Below are positions 25,513 through 34,719 of a stretch of 64,000 nucleotides of DNA, in pieces (within the stretch, counting starts at the first letter, position 1; every line of letters starts with the position of its first letter). The stretch is taken from the NCBI GenBank assembly GCA_003021175.1, contig PXQV01000017.1, forward strand, positions 62,001-126,000, in the 5' to 3' direction. The notes below the pieces were generated by a model that worked only from the letters and a program-made list of their open reading frames with translations, was not told the DNA's origin and searched no databases. A program made the position numbers and the translations under genes. The stretch comes from Halobacteriales archaeon QH_7_66_36 (GTDB taxonomy: Archaea; Halobacteriota; Halobacteria; Halobacteriales; Haloarculaceae).

Positions 25513-25951
25513 CTCCCCACGTGACGTGGCGGACGCGGAGTCGACGCGGCGCTGGTCGCCACTCCGGTTCCGTCGTTCGTGCCTCGATGGCGGCCGTTTT
25601 CAACGCCGCTGGCGACGCGAAGACGCTGGCCGGCTCCACGCCGTCGAGAACCGCGTCGAGCCGGCCACCGACGACCTGGACGACGGGACCGTACTGGAAC
25701 GTCGCTCGCGCTGCGCCGCCGCGTCCCCGGACGCCGACGCCGCGGGGCGTCAGTCGGATCGCCTCGGCGTCGACATCGACTGTCGTCGCCGCGTCGCGCT
25801 CGCTCGTCGCCGTCGCGTCGACGGCCGTCGCGATATCGGTCGCTGTCGGTGGTGGCGCGACCGGCAACCCGAGCGTCACCCCGAGAACCGTGACGCCGGC
25901 GAGCGCGACGCCGAGCCACGTGTACCAGCCGTCGACCGGCGTGTCGAACAT
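25487..25951 (-). CDS. DUF7283-like membrane protein of the pilus operon
   Basis: The 154-residue protein has one N-terminal transmembrane helix (WYTWLGVALAGVTVLGVTLG, about 9-28) and a beta-rich exterior domain (AEAIRLTPRGVGVRGRGGAA, then TFQYGPVVQVVGGRLDAVLD). It follows the TadC-like gene after 32 bases. I recall the family as DUF7283. It may help assemble or anchor the filament; there is no direct evidence. Confidence 0.75.
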   Translation of the reverse strand: MFDTPVDGWYTWLGVALAGVTVLGVTLGLPVAPPPTATDIATAVDATATSERDAATTVDVDAEAIRLTPRGVGVRGRGGAARATFQYGPVVQVVGGRLDAVLDGVEPASVFASPAALKTAAIEARTTEPEWRPAPRRLRVRHVTWGGVDVTLVG

Positions 25952-25983
25952 ACGCGAGGTGGCCGCGTTTCGGTATATAAATT

Positions 25984-27672
25984 TCAGGCGACGAGCGTAC
26001 CCGCGACGACGGCGGCGAGATACGTCGCGGTCGCGGCCAGCAGCGCCAGTCCGACGCGGTAGCCGACGAGCGCGCGGTCGAAGCCACGCTCCAACCCCGT
26101 CGCGAGGCCGGTCAGGAGCGCGGCGAGCAGGAGGACGTACCCGCCGATAGCGAGCGCGAGCGGTGCCTGTGGGAGCGTCTCGCCGAGTCTGGAGCCACCG
26201 ACTCGCCCCGCGAGTGCGACGGTGACGCCGCCGACGAGCGGGCCGAAGACGGCCGCGGTGTTGCCCATCGTCTTCGTCGCGTGCTGGATCGACCTGCGAG
26301 CCTGCGCCTCCACGCGGGCCAACTCGGCGAGGTGGTCGCCAGCGGCGACGAGTGCCGACCCCGCAGGCCGACCCTCGCTGGCAGCCGCAGCGAGCAATCT
26401 GGCGGCGTCCCGCGTCCGACGACTCGGGAGCCGGGCGATTGGGCCGTGCTCTCCGAGCAGCGACTCCCGGACCCCGACCCCGAGCGCGGCCCCCCGGTCT
26501 GCGGCGGTGCCGAACAGATCAGCGGCGTGTGAGTCGAGTTCCGCCGCCGTCGCCGAGAGCGCCGTCTCGACCGGGTCGCCGCTGCTCACGCGGCGGCCGA
26601 CGCCGTGGAGCACGTCTGGTAATCCGGTTTCGACCGCGCGGACCTCCTCGCGGACGGCGCGATACGGTCGATAGTGGAGCGTCAGCGCGGTGCCGACCCC
26701 GAAGCCGACGGCGGCGAACGACCGCGTCCACGCGGGGAGTAGCAGCGGTGCGGCGACGAAGGCACAAGCCGCGACGGCGACTCCGGCCGCGACCGGGAAT
26801 CGGGGGTCGTCTGGCACGTCCGGATGCGACCGAGGAACCCGGCTCGGCGGGAACCCGACCGGGCGGTTGGCGACCAGCCAGCCGGCGGCACAGCACAGAC
26901 CGAGCGGGAGCAGGCCGTCGTACACGGCAACGAGCAGCGGCACGGAGACGGGGAGACCGGCGACGCGTGTCGCGGGCAGAGCGGCGACGAACGCGAGCGG
27001 CAACAGCACGCCGAACGCGTACACGGCCGTCACGGGGCCGCGAAGCGCTGCCGCGTCTTCGGAGGCGCGTTTTCGAACGCCCTCCAGCACCGTGTCGACT
27101 GCTCGGTCGACGTCGCGCTCCCGTTCCGCGGTCGGAGCCGCCGCAGCGCGTTCGAGCAGTCGCATCCCGCGCCGGAGCGGCGGGAACCGGTCGCCCCAGC
27201 GTGTCAGAAATTCGTCGATTCCGGCGGTTCCTGTCGCCCGGCCGCGTCGGACCGCCGCGGCGAGTCCGCGGTCGAGCGGACCGGTCGGATTCCGCGAGGC
27301 GAACGCCGTCGCGGCTTCCGTCGTCGGCGTCACCCGAAGCCGCATCGCCGCGCGACAGACGAGCCACGGGGCCGTCCCCAGCGTCCGCTGTTTCGCGGCC
27401 GTCGCGAGCAGTCGTGGCACCACCCGCCCCGTCTCTCGGACACCGATTGCGACGAGCGCGACGGCGAGCAGGGTGACAGGGCGGAGTTGAGCCGGAGTAG
27501 CGATAACGCCGACGAGTCCGGCGACGACGAGCGCGACGACACTGCCCTCGACGGCCCGGAGATACGTCTCCGGCGTAGTGTCGGCGTCGAGAATCTGGAG
27601 TGCGCCGCGGAGGGCTGGATCCGGAGAAGGCTCACGGGGCGCGAGTCGTGCGAGCCGCGACAGGAGGCTCAT
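25984..27672 (-). CDS. Type II/IV secretion F-domain platform protein (TadC/PilC-like)
   Basis: The 562-residue polytopic membrane protein has two GspF/TadC modules, each with a helical cytoplasmic bundle followed by paired transmembrane helices: AYAFGVLLPLAFVAALPATR-like at about 215-240, and the second set at the C-terminus (LGETLPQAPLALAIGGYVLL, then a last helix ending VVAGTLVA). The bundle signature LPDVLHGVGRRVSSGDPVET is typical of archaeal TadC. The ATG overlaps the ATPase stop (27669-27672), so platform and motor are translationally coupled. Confidence 0.9.
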   Translation of the reverse strand: MSLLSRLARLAPREPSPDPALRGALQILDADTTPETYLRAVEGSVVALVVAGLVGVIATPAQLRPVTLLAVALVAIGVRETGRVVPRLLATAAKQRTLGTAPWLVCRAAMRLRVTPTTEAATAFASRNPTGPLDRGLAAAVRRGRATGTAGIDEFLTRWGDRFPPLRRGMRLLERAAAAPTAERERDVDRAVDTVLEGVRKRASEDAAALRGPVTAVYAFGVLLPLAFVAALPATRVAGLPVSVPLLVAVYDGLLPLGLCCAAGWLVANRPVGFPPSRVPRSHPDVPDDPRFPVAAGVAVAACAFVAAPLLLPAWTRSFAAVGFGVGTALTLHYRPYRAVREEVRAVETGLPDVLHGVGRRVSSGDPVETALSATAAELDSHAADLFGTAADRGAALGVGVRESLLGEHGPIARLPSRRTRDAARLLAAAASEGRPAGSALVAAGDHLAELARVEAQARRSIQHATKTMGNTAAVFGPLVGGVTVALAGRVGGSRLGETLPQAPLALAIGGYVLLLAALLTGLATGLERGFDRALVGYRVGLALLAATATYLAAVVAGTLVA

Positions 27673-29501
27673 TCGAGCGCACTCGCTCGCTCGGTGAGCG
27701 CGACGCGCACGTCGGCGTACGTTTCGTCGGGGCGCGCGAGCGCCGCCACCGTCGCGCTGTTGCCACGGTCGATCCGCCCGGTCGACTCACCGTCGTACAG
27801 CGGTGCGAACTCCGGCGTGTCGCGGCCGACGACTTCGACGACGCTCGCAACCCGACGGTCGTCTGCGCGGTCGAGGGTGACGACGAGGTCGGTGTCGGTG
27901 AACGCCGAGGGCGCGACGCCCAGATCCGTGACGACGCGCTCGCGGACGGCCGCCGGGCCGTCGCCGTGGACGGTGCCGAGCGTCGCGCCGCCCGCACCGA
28001 CGCGCATCGCCTCGTAGAGCGCCTCAGCCTCGGTGCCGCGCACCTCGCCGACGACGAGCGCTCCCTCGCCGAGCCGAAGCGCCGTCCGGAGTGCGGCCGT
28101 CGCCCCGAGTCCGTCGCCGTCGCGGTCGACGTGGAGCCGCTGGCAGTCACGGCCGGCCGCGCGAAGCGCGTCGACCGGCAGCTCTGGCGTGTCCTCGACA
28201 ATTATCGTCCGCGTGCCGGGCGCGATTTCCGGGAGGAGCGCGCCCAACAGCGTCGTCTTGCCGACGCCGCGTCCGCCGGCGACGAGCACCGCGGCGTCCC
28301 GTTCGACTGCGACGGACAGTAGACCGGCGACGGCCGGCGGCACCGTCCCGTTCGCGACGAGGTCCGGCAGTCGGAACCGGTCGCCGTCGTGGGCGCGAAA
28401 GGCGAAGCCGTGGCCGTCGCTGACCGGCTCCGTTACCGCCGCGACGCGGAGTTCGCGGCCGGCCGTCGTGACCGTCGCGTCGAGCGTCGGGTCGGCCCGC
28501 GAGAAGGCGCGACCGCTCTCGCGACGGAACCGCGAGGCGAGCGCTCCCGTGCTCGCGTCGGTCAGATACACGTTCGAGCGCAGGGGCTCACCGTCCGCCT
28601 CGACGCGCACCGGCGCGTCCGCTGCCGGAGCCGAGACGTACGCGTCGGAGACAGCCGAATCGGCGAACAGATCCGAGAGGACGCCGAGCCCGCGGGTGTG
28701 TTTCGCCAACACTGCCGTCAGCGTCTCGACGGGCGCGCCGTGGTCGGCGACGGCACGCACCGCCCGGCCGGCGGCGCGGTCACCGTCGAGCGCGTTCGCC
28801 GCGAGATACTCGGCCGCAGCGGCGAGCGTCGCCGTCGCGTCAGCGTCGAGCGTGAGTTCGACCGGCGTCAGGTGATACGTCACGAGCGCGTCGTCCGGTC
28901 GCTCGTATCGCCGGACGACGGCCCCGGTGTCGAGTTCGTAGCGGTCGGTGAGTCGCGCGTCCTTCGGTGGGCGAGCGACGACCCGGTCGGTGCCGACGGT
29001 GGGGGCCACTCTGGGTCGAAATGCGTCGTCGTAGTCCGTCACCGCCTCCGCACAGGCAGCGAGTCCGGTCTCTGCCGCGATACGAGCGACGGGACCGGCA
29101 CGACCCGTGGCTGCGTGGGCCGCAGCGAGCGGGTCACGGGTCGCACGCGCAGCCAGTTGCTCGTCGTGGAAGGACGCACGCTCGGCAAACCGGCCCGCCG
29201 CGACGAGAAGCCCGGCAGCGGCGTCCTCGTAGGCGCGCTGGAGTCCGTTCGCACGCGTGAACACAGTGTCGGCGTCGCGGTCACACAGGGCACGGACGGT
29301 CGTTTCGCGACACGCCGGTTCGGCGGCGAGTTCGCCGTCGCTCGGACAGTCGCGTGCGTCTACCCGAAGCGTGTCGCCGTCGAACCGTGCGTCACACCGG
29401 CAGTCCGCGTCCCAGTCGCGTCCGAACACGCGCCGGTCTGGTCGCGTGTTCCCACTTGAACCTTCGCCGACCCGAGCGTGCGGTCGAGACCGACGGATCA
29501 C
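27669..29501 (-). CDS. Type II/IV secretion ATPase (GspE/TadA-like)
   Basis: The 610-residue ATPase powers pilus assembly or secretion. Walker A GGRGVGKTTLLGALLPEIAP, Asp box TIIVEDTPELPV, Walker B VVGEVRGTEAEALYEAMR and the His box GTVHGDG are all present. The N-terminal domain carries cysteines (DADCRCDARF, DARDCPSDG, PACRETTVRALC) as in haloarchaeal GspE. The start is uncertain: the GTG at 29501 is used because it clears the upstream gene, but the frame is open to 29594. Confidence 0.92.
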   Translation of the reverse strand: MIRRSRPHARVGEGSSGNTRPDRRVFGRDWDADCRCDARFDGDTLRVDARDCPSDGELAAEPACRETTVRALCDRDADTVFTRANGLQRAYEDAAAGLLVAAGRFAERASFHDEQLAARATRDPLAAAHAATGRAGPVARIAAETGLAACAEAVTDYDDAFRPRVAPTVGTDRVVARPPKDARLTDRYELDTGAVVRRYERPDDALVTYHLTPVELTLDADATATLAAAAEYLAANALDGDRAAGRAVRAVADHGAPVETLTAVLAKHTRGLGVLSDLFADSAVSDAYVSAPAADAPVRVEADGEPLRSNVYLTDASTGALASRFRRESGRAFSRADPTLDATVTTAGRELRVAAVTEPVSDGHGFAFRAHDGDRFRLPDLVANGTVPPAVAGLLSVAVERDAAVLVAGGRGVGKTTLLGALLPEIAPGTRTIIVEDTPELPVDALRAAGRDCQRLHVDRDGDGLGATAALRTALRLGEGALVVGEVRGTEAEALYEAMRVGAGGATLGTVHGDGPAAVRERVVTDLGVAPSAFTDTDLVVTLDRADDRRVASVVEVVGRDTPEFAPLYDGESTGRIDRGNSATVAALARPDETYADVRVALTERASALE

Positions 29502-29547
29502 CGCTCGATTCGGGGATGACTGTGTGGCGACGCTGGCGAGTGCCGCC

Positions 29548-29961
29548 CTATGCTCGTCGGACCCGAAGCGTCGCGTCGCCCCTCTCCCCGGCAAGCGTGA
29601 GTCGGAGGCGATGCCGCCCCTGCTCGCGGAGCGTCAGCGACGACGCGAACGGGATGTCCGTCTCGACACGCCCAGTTCGGCTCTCCCGTCGCCACGCGAG
29701 CGACTCGCCGCGGGGCCCGACGCCCACGCGGAGCGTCACGCCGTCCGGGACGCGCACGGTCACGAGTAGCGACGGGCCGGCTACCCCCGGTGGCGGTGGG
29801 TCGTTCTCCGCGATGAACTCCGCGCTGCTCGCACGGAGATCCACGAGTTCGTCGCGAGCGAGCGCCGCGGCGTGATCCTCGCGAGCGGTGTCGACGGTGG
29901 GAAGCACGGCTCCGACGAGCGCCGCGGCGAGCAGCACGGTCACCACGACCCGGATTACCAT
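29548..29961 (-). CDS. DUF7311-like membrane-anchored protein
   Basis: The 137-residue protein has an N-terminal hydrophobic helix (VIRVVVTVLLAAALVGAVLP) and an exterior beta-rich domain (GPSLLVTVRVPDGVTLRVGV, HRLRLTLAGERGDATLRVRR). It overlaps the upstream coiled-coil gene by seven bases. It is likely part of the filament/secretion machine. The DUF number is from memory. Confidence 0.75.
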   Translation of the reverse strand: MVIRVVVTVLLAAALVGAVLPTVDTAREDHAAALARDELVDLRASSAEFIAENDPPPPGVAGPSLLVTVRVPDGVTLRVGVGPRGESLAWRRESRTGRVETDIPFASSLTLREQGRHRLRLTLAGERGDATLRVRRA

Positions 29962-30332
29962 CGCTCGCGTAGCAGGTCGACGAGGCTCTGCGTCTCCTGC
30001 GTTTTCCCCTTCTCGACCGGGATCGGGCGGTCGCGCGGTGCGGGGGTTTCGTCGTCGAGTCGGGCTTCGAGTTCGCGGGTAGTCGCGAGCGCGCGCTGTG
30101 CGATCTGCTCCGTCTCGCGGTCCACGCGCTCGGCCGCACCGACGTGGCCCCGGACGGCCGCGATGTCGCCTTCCACGTCCGCCAGTCGCTCCTCGAAGGC
30201 GTCGAGACGGGTTTCCAGCGCGTCGAGTCGCGATTCGACCTCGGCCGGGCCAGAGAGGTCCGCCAGCGCCGTCTCGTCGTCGGTCAACGCCCGTTCGACC
30301 GCGGCGAGTCGCTCGGTCACGTCGTCGGTCAC
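29955..30332 (-). CDS. DUF7310-like coiled-coil protein
   Basis: The 125-residue protein with GTG start is mostly a heptad coiled coil: VTERLAAVERALTDDETALA, ESRLDALETRLDAFEERLAD, DIAAVRGHVGAAERVDRETE. It ends LVDLLRERW. It is the first gene of the nine-gene minus-strand operon and likely cytoplasmic. The pattern matches what I recall as DUF7310. It may regulate or scaffold the ATPase. Confidence 0.78.
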   Translation of the reverse strand: MTDDVTERLAAVERALTDDETALADLSGPAEVESRLDALETRLDAFEERLADVEGDIAAVRGHVGAAERVDRETEQIAQRALATTRELEARLDDETPAPRDRPIPVEKGKTQETQSLVDLLRERW

Positions 30333-30495
30333 GCCGCGACTGGCCGCGTCTCCGTATTTGAATCCTCGGCCGCGTGCTGGAGGCGTCGTCCACCGACTGT
30401 GGGCACGTGCAGGCCGTGACGGGGGACATTTATCCGCGTTCTCGCGCGGCGAAACGGGGGAGAAGCCTCAATAGGACACCAGCCGAGCGACGGGT

Positions 30496-31563
30496 ATGAA
30501 GGTCGCCCTGCTCGGCGTCGGTCAAGCCGGCGGTAAACTGGCCGAGGCCCTCGCTACGGAGAGGCGTGCACGCCCGGCAGTGACCGGCGCGCTCGCGGTC
30601 AACACCGCCACTGCGGACCTCCAGTCGCTCGACGTCGAGACGCTGCTCGTCGGCACGGACCGCGCGAACGGCCACGGCGTCGGCGGCGACAACGAACTCG
30701 GTGCCCGGGTGATGAACGAGGACGTCGCGGAGGTTATCGACGCGCTCGACGTGTCCAGCGAGTGCGACGCGCTCGTCGTCCTCGCCGGCCTCGGCGGCGG
30801 CACCGGGTCGGGCGGCGCGCCGGTACTCGTCCGCGAACTCTCGCGGGTCTACGACCGCCCGGTGTACGTGCTCGGCATTCTCCCCGGACGCGACGAGGGG
30901 TCGCTGTACCAGCGGAACGCCGGCCGGTCGCTCAAGACGCTCGCCCGCGAGGCCGACAGTGTGCTCCTCGTCGACAACGACGCGTGGCGCGCCAGCGGCG
31001 AGTCGCTCGGCGAGGGGTACGCCGAGATCAACGAGAGGATCGCAAAGCGGATCGGACTCCTGTTCGCCGCCGACGAGACGAGCACTGGCGACGCCGTGGG
31101 TGAGAGCGTCGTCGACGCCTCGGAGATCATCAACACGCTCCGGAAGGGGACGCTCGCGGCCGTCGGCTACGCCGCCGCGGAGAGCAGCGAGAACCCCGAC
31201 GAGAACGTCAACGCGATCACGTCGGTGACGCGCAACGCCCTGCTGACGGAGACGAGTCTGCCGGACGCGACGAGCGCGGAAGCGGCCCTCCTCGTGGTCG
31301 CGGGCGACCCCGACCGTATCAGCCGGAAGGGTGTCGAATCCGCCCGCTCGTGGCTCGGTGAGGAGACGGGGACGATGCAGGTTCGGGGCGGCGATATGCC
31401 CGTTGACTCCGAGCGGGTGGCCGCGCTCGTCCTACTGAGTGGTGTGGAGCGGTCCGACCGTATCGAGGCGTTCTTCGACCGGGCGAACGAGGCCGTCGAC
31501 GATACCGAGGGCGAGGACGCCACGGAGTCGGTGACGAGCGACGATTTGGACGGCTTGTTCTGA
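30496..31563 (+). CDS. cetZ: CetZ tubulin-superfamily GTPase
   Basis: The 355-residue protein has the tubulin/FtsZ GTP-binding loop GGGTGSG at 100-106, the N-terminal LLGVGQAGGKLAE, GHGVGGDNELGARV, then LPGRDEGSLYQRNAGRSL and the T7-type INERIAKRIGLLF. CetZ proteins polymerise with GTP at the membrane and control cell shape and motility in haloarchaea rather than division. The tail is acidic and ends DDLDGLF. It diverges from the pilus-like operon with a 163-base gap. The subfamily (CetZ1, 2 or other) is not determined. Confidence 0.93.
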   Translation: MKVALLGVGQAGGKLAEALATERRARPAVTGALAVNTATADLQSLDVETLLVGTDRANGHGVGGDNELGARVMNEDVAEVIDALDVSSECDALVVLAGLGGGTGSGGAPVLVRELSRVYDRPVYVLGILPGRDEGSLYQRNAGRSLKTLAREADSVLLVDNDAWRASGESLGEGYAEINERIAKRIGLLFAADETSTGDAVGESVVDASEIINTLRKGTLAAVGYAAAESSENPDENVNAITSVTRNALLTETSLPDATSAEAALLVVAGDPDRISRKGVESARSWLGEETGTMQVRGGDMPVDSERVAALVLLSGVERSDRIEAFFDRANEAVDDTEGEDATESVTSDDLDGLF

Positions 31564-31610
31564 CGACGAGACCCCCAATTGCTTTGCCTATTGGCTCACT
31601 ACACTCACCT

Positions 31611-31844
31611 ATGGCCACAGACGAGTCGACGATCACCGAGAACTACGCGGCGACGATTCCGGCAGCGGTCCGGTCGCGCCTCGATGTCCAGCCCGGCGAC
31701 AAACTCCGCTGGACCGCCACCGATGACGGAGCGCTCCGCGTCGAGGTCGTCCGGCAGCGCGAGGGCGCGCTGGACGACTTCGAGCCCGAGCCGATGGGTG
31801 GGGACAGCGCCACGGCGCATGACCTGACCGGCGCGCAGCGGTAG
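31611..31844 (+). CDS. AbrB/MazE-type antitoxin
   Basis: This 77-residue protein shows the AbrB swapped-hairpin fold signature in ITENYAATIPAAVRSRLDVQ and PGDKLRWTATDDGALRVEVV. The C-terminal tail (EPEPMGGDSATAHDL) is the part expected to bind the toxin. The PIN gene starts four bases after the stop. The antitoxin is expected to autoregulate the pair. Confidence 0.88.
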   Translation: MATDESTITENYAATIPAAVRSRLDVQPGDKLRWTATDDGALRVEVVRQREGALDDFEPEPMGGDSATAHDLTGAQR

Positions 31845-31848
31845 CCTC

Positions 31849-32277
31849 GTGGCTCGCGCACTTGTCGACGCCACCGTCGTCATCGCGTTCGCTGATCCCG
31901 ACGACGAGGACCACGACCGCGGCGAGGCAATCGTCCGAGCAATCGACCACGGGAAGCTACCGACCGGCGTCATCCTCCACGAGGCACTGGTGGAGGTGCT
32001 GAACTTCGTGAACGAGCGGCAGGGGGATGAAAAGGCGACGCATCTGCTGGATTCGCTCGAAGAGAGCGCGCACTACCGGCTGCCGTACGCTCCGAAAGGG
32101 AACGTCGGGCGCAGTCGGGCGCTCTTCCGCCAGTACCCCGAGTTCTCGTTCGGCGACGCTCTGCAGGCCGCGTTCATGGAGAGCGAAGGCATCGAATACA
32201 TCTACAGCTTCGACGACGATTTCGACGCCGTCGACGGCCTGACGCGTCTGGACACGGCGGAGAACCCGTTCGCCTGA
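31849..32277 (+). CDS. PIN-domain (VapC-like) ribonuclease toxin
   Basis: The 142-residue protein has acidic PIN residues Asp7 (RALVDATVV), Glu45 (LHEALVEVLNF), Asp103 (FSFGDALQ) and a final cluster FDDDFDAVDG (122-126). These form the metal-dependent RNase site typical of VapC toxins. It starts at GTG 31849, four bases after the antitoxin stop, giving a standard type II toxin-antitoxin pair. Confidence 0.9.
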   Translation: MARALVDATVVIAFADPDDEDHDRGEAIVRAIDHGKLPTGVILHEALVEVLNFVNERQGDEKATHLLDSLEESAHYRLPYAPKGNVGRSRALFRQYPEFSFGDALQAAFMESEGIEYIYSFDDDFDAVDGLTRLDTAENPFA

Positions 32278-32352
32278 CTCCTATCCCAGCACCGCGAACG
32301 TTTTTGCCCCCTCCCCCTCCCCTTCCCCCCGCGGTCGAACGGAGGCGACGAC

Positions 32353-33696
32353 TCAGACCAGTGACGCGCCGTCGAACTCGCCGTGGTCGGCGTCGATCTC
32401 CATCAGATCGAGAATCGTCGGCGCGACGTCGAAGAGGTCCACGTCGTCGATCCGTGCGCGCTCGTCGTCGACGAACAGACACGCGTTCTCGAAGGAGTGC
32501 ATCCCGTTGCGCGGCCCGGTGTCGAACACCTCGTCGTGGCCCTTGAAGCCGGCCTTCAGGTCGTAGCCGTGTGTCGGGATGACGGTGAGGTCCGGTGCAA
32601 TGTCGTCGTGGGGACCGTGGAACGCGTCCTCCTTCGGGACGACGCGCTGTGCGACCGGCTCGCCGGTCGGTCCCTCCAGTCCCTCGATTTCGGCCTTCAG
32701 TTCGTCGCGCACTTCCTCGTACTCCGACTGCGGGACGCTCCCGCGGGGTTCGCGCCCTTCGAGGTTGAGATAGACGCGGCCGGGGATGAGCGAGTAGGCG
32801 CGCGCGTCGTCGGCGATGTCGGTGAGCGAGTCGCGGTCGTCGTCAACGTGGGAGAGCCACCCCTGCTCTTCGAGCCACGTGTTGAGGTGCACCTCGTAGG
32901 TCTGCGTGGTGAAGCCGTGGTCGCTGGCGACGATCATCGTCACGTCGTCGGGGAGCTGCTCGCGGAGTTTGCCGAGATACGCGTCGACCTGCTCGTAGAA
33001 GTCGAGGAACGTCTCCTTGTTCGGGCCGTCCTGCTCGTAGTCGCCGAAGAGGAAGTGGTTGACGCGGTCGGTCGTCATGAAGACGCCGAAGAACAGGTCC
33101 CAGTCGTCCTCGGCGACGTACTCGGAGAATGCCTCGTAGCGCCGTTCGAGCGTCTCGTAGGCGTCCTCGACGAACGCCGACTTGTCGTCCTTGTGGCCGA
33201 GTTTCGCGTTCGTGTCGATGCGATAGTTCAGTTCCTCCAGCCGGTCGCGCAGGTCGTCCGGGTAGGCGGCCTTCTCAACGCCGGGCGAGAGGAAGCCCGA
33301 GACCATCCGCTGGACGTCACGCTGTGGCGGGAACGTGACAGGGACGTTCAGCACGGTCGCGTTACGCCCCTCGTCGGTGACGCGGTCCCAGATTCGGGTG
33401 GCCTGCACGTCCCGGCCCATCGGCACGTAGGTGTCGTAACTCCCGTTCTCGCGGTCCTGAAAGCCGTAGACACCGGTCGAACCGGGGTCGACGCCGGTGG
33501 TGAGCGCGGGCCAGCAGGCCGAGGATTCGGGCGGGACGATGGAGTCGATCGGGCCGCCGGCCCCGTCGTCTGCCAGTGCTGTCAGGTTGGGGAACCTGTC
33601 CGGGTTGTCGGCGACGAGGCTATACGGCACGCCGTCGATGCCGAAGAAGGCGACGCGCGGGCCGTCGTCGCCGCGCAGTCGGTCGAAGAGTCCCAT
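32353..33696 (-). CDS. Alkaline-phosphatase-superfamily phosphodiesterase
   Basis: The 447-residue protein belongs to the nucleotide pyrophosphatase/phosphodiesterase group. The metal and nucleophile sites are visible: VAFFGIDGVPYSL, PPESSACWPALTTG (Ser/Thr nucleophile region), ASDHGF, HGPHDDIAPD and NGMHSFENACLF. The C-terminal GEFDGASLV is typical of archaeal members, which act on phosphodiester or phosphonate monoesters; the substrate is unknown. The start is the ATG at 33696 (MGLFDRLRGDD); an upstream ATG at 33720 is less likely. Confidence 0.9.
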   Translation of the reverse strand: MGLFDRLRGDDGPRVAFFGIDGVPYSLVADNPDRFPNLTALADDGAGGPIDSIVPPESSACWPALTTGVDPGSTGVYGFQDRENGSYDTYVPMGRDVQATRIWDRVTDEGRNATVLNVPVTFPPQRDVQRMVSGFLSPGVEKAAYPDDLRDRLEELNYRIDTNAKLGHKDDKSAFVEDAYETLERRYEAFSEYVAEDDWDLFFGVFMTTDRVNHFLFGDYEQDGPNKETFLDFYEQVDAYLGKLREQLPDDVTMIVASDHGFTTQTYEVHLNTWLEEQGWLSHVDDDRDSLTDIADDARAYSLIPGRVYLNLEGREPRGSVPQSEYEEVRDELKAEIEGLEGPTGEPVAQRVVPKEDAFHGPHDDIAPDLTVIPTHGYDLKAGFKGHDEVFDTGPRNGMHSFENACLFVDDERARIDDVDLFDVAPTILDLMEIDADHGEFDGASLV

Positions 33697-34112
33697 ACGT
33701 CCGGTCCACCCCGCAGTCACATCAAGCTTCTTTTCGCACCAAACGGGACCGTTTGTCGAGAGAAAGCGGCGGAACGCTGGGGGGAATCGGGGAGCTACCC
33801 GTCCGGGTCGTGTCCCGTCTGTCGGTCCGACTCCTCGTCGTCCCTCGCGTCGTGGTCGAAGTTCACTGGCACGACAGTCGGGTGATCCATACCGAACCCG
33901 GAGCGCTTCTTAGCGGCCATACACGTGACCGTAGCGACTCGGGACGGATAACCCCATCCATAATCATGATAAATTTGCCGCTACGCCGCGATTACTCTGG
34001 AGTATACTGTCGGCGTGCGTGGGGTTTCGGCGTCGGGAAGTGCTGCCGAGATCCGTGACGAGCTACCGCGTAGAATCACGGGGCTGATGGCGGCTGGCCG
34101 CCACGTTCGGAT
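33697..34112. other. Intergenic stretch with a possible 31-codon ORF
   Basis: The 416-base gap is mostly non-coding. A minus-strand ORF at 33795-33890 would give MDHPTVVPVNFDHDARDDEE plus 11 residues with a HD-rich acidic tail; it is too short to assess. An AT-rich tract (33960-33975, ATAATCATGATAAATTTG) is the best promoter-like element before the membrane gene at 34113. Confidence 0.4.
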
Positions 34113-34703
34113 ATGGAAACGCACACGGCGCGACGGCTCCGGTTCGTGGCGGTACAGCTGGTCGGGGCTATCGCCGTGATTCACTTCGCGGTCGGCTCCG
34201 AGCAGCTCGCCACCATCGCCGCGAACGGGCTGTTGGCCGAGTATCTCGGCGGACGCGTCCTCCAGCGACCGCGGGCGCTCCTGTTCGTCGGCTCGTCGCT
34301 CGCCATCTTCGCGGGGCTCGTCGCCGCAGGACGTGGACGCATCGACCGGCGAACGGCCTACCAGCTCGGCCTGCTCGCGATGGGAACGTATCTCGTCGGC
34401 TGGGTCGCGTGGCACACCGTCCTCGACCACGGGTTCGCGCTCGCGGGCGGCGGTGGCGAGACGGACACGCACGTCCACGGCGGCCTTCTCGCGACACTGT
34501 ATTCGCACTACGTCGAGCCGCTGTTGGCGACCGTCGGTGCCGCGACGGACCAGCGCGGATCGGCGCGCACGCTGCTGGGCGTCGTCTCCGTGACGCTCGA
34601 ACTCGCCGCGAGCGCGCTGCTCGTCGTCCTACTGCGCTACGACCCGCAAGCGACGGAGGGTGGCATCGAAATCGGGGTCGGTGCGGACGCCTCGGAGCGG
34701 TAG
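34113..34703 (+). CDS. Hypothetical four-helix membrane protein
   Basis: The 196-residue protein has four hydrophobic segments (about 9-32, 54-72, 84-106 and 150-176). A histidine/glycine-rich loop GFALAGGGGETDTHVHGGLL between helices 3 and 4 could bind metal. I do not recognise a family. It stands alone between two minus-strand genes. Confidence 0.75.
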   Translation: METHTARRLRFVAVQLVGAIAVIHFAVGSEQLATIAANGLLAEYLGGRVLQRPRALLFVGSSLAIFAGLVAAGRGRIDRRTAYQLGLLAMGTYLVGWVAWHTVLDHGFALAGGGGETDTHVHGGLLATLYSHYVEPLLATVGAATDQRGSARTLLGVVSVTLELAASALLVVLLRYDPQATEGGIEIGVGADASER

Positions 34704-34719
34704 GAGGACGCGGGGACCG

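Noticed and set aside
32383-33885. 500-codon plus-strand frame
   Set aside because: Antisense shadow of the phosphodiesterase gene.
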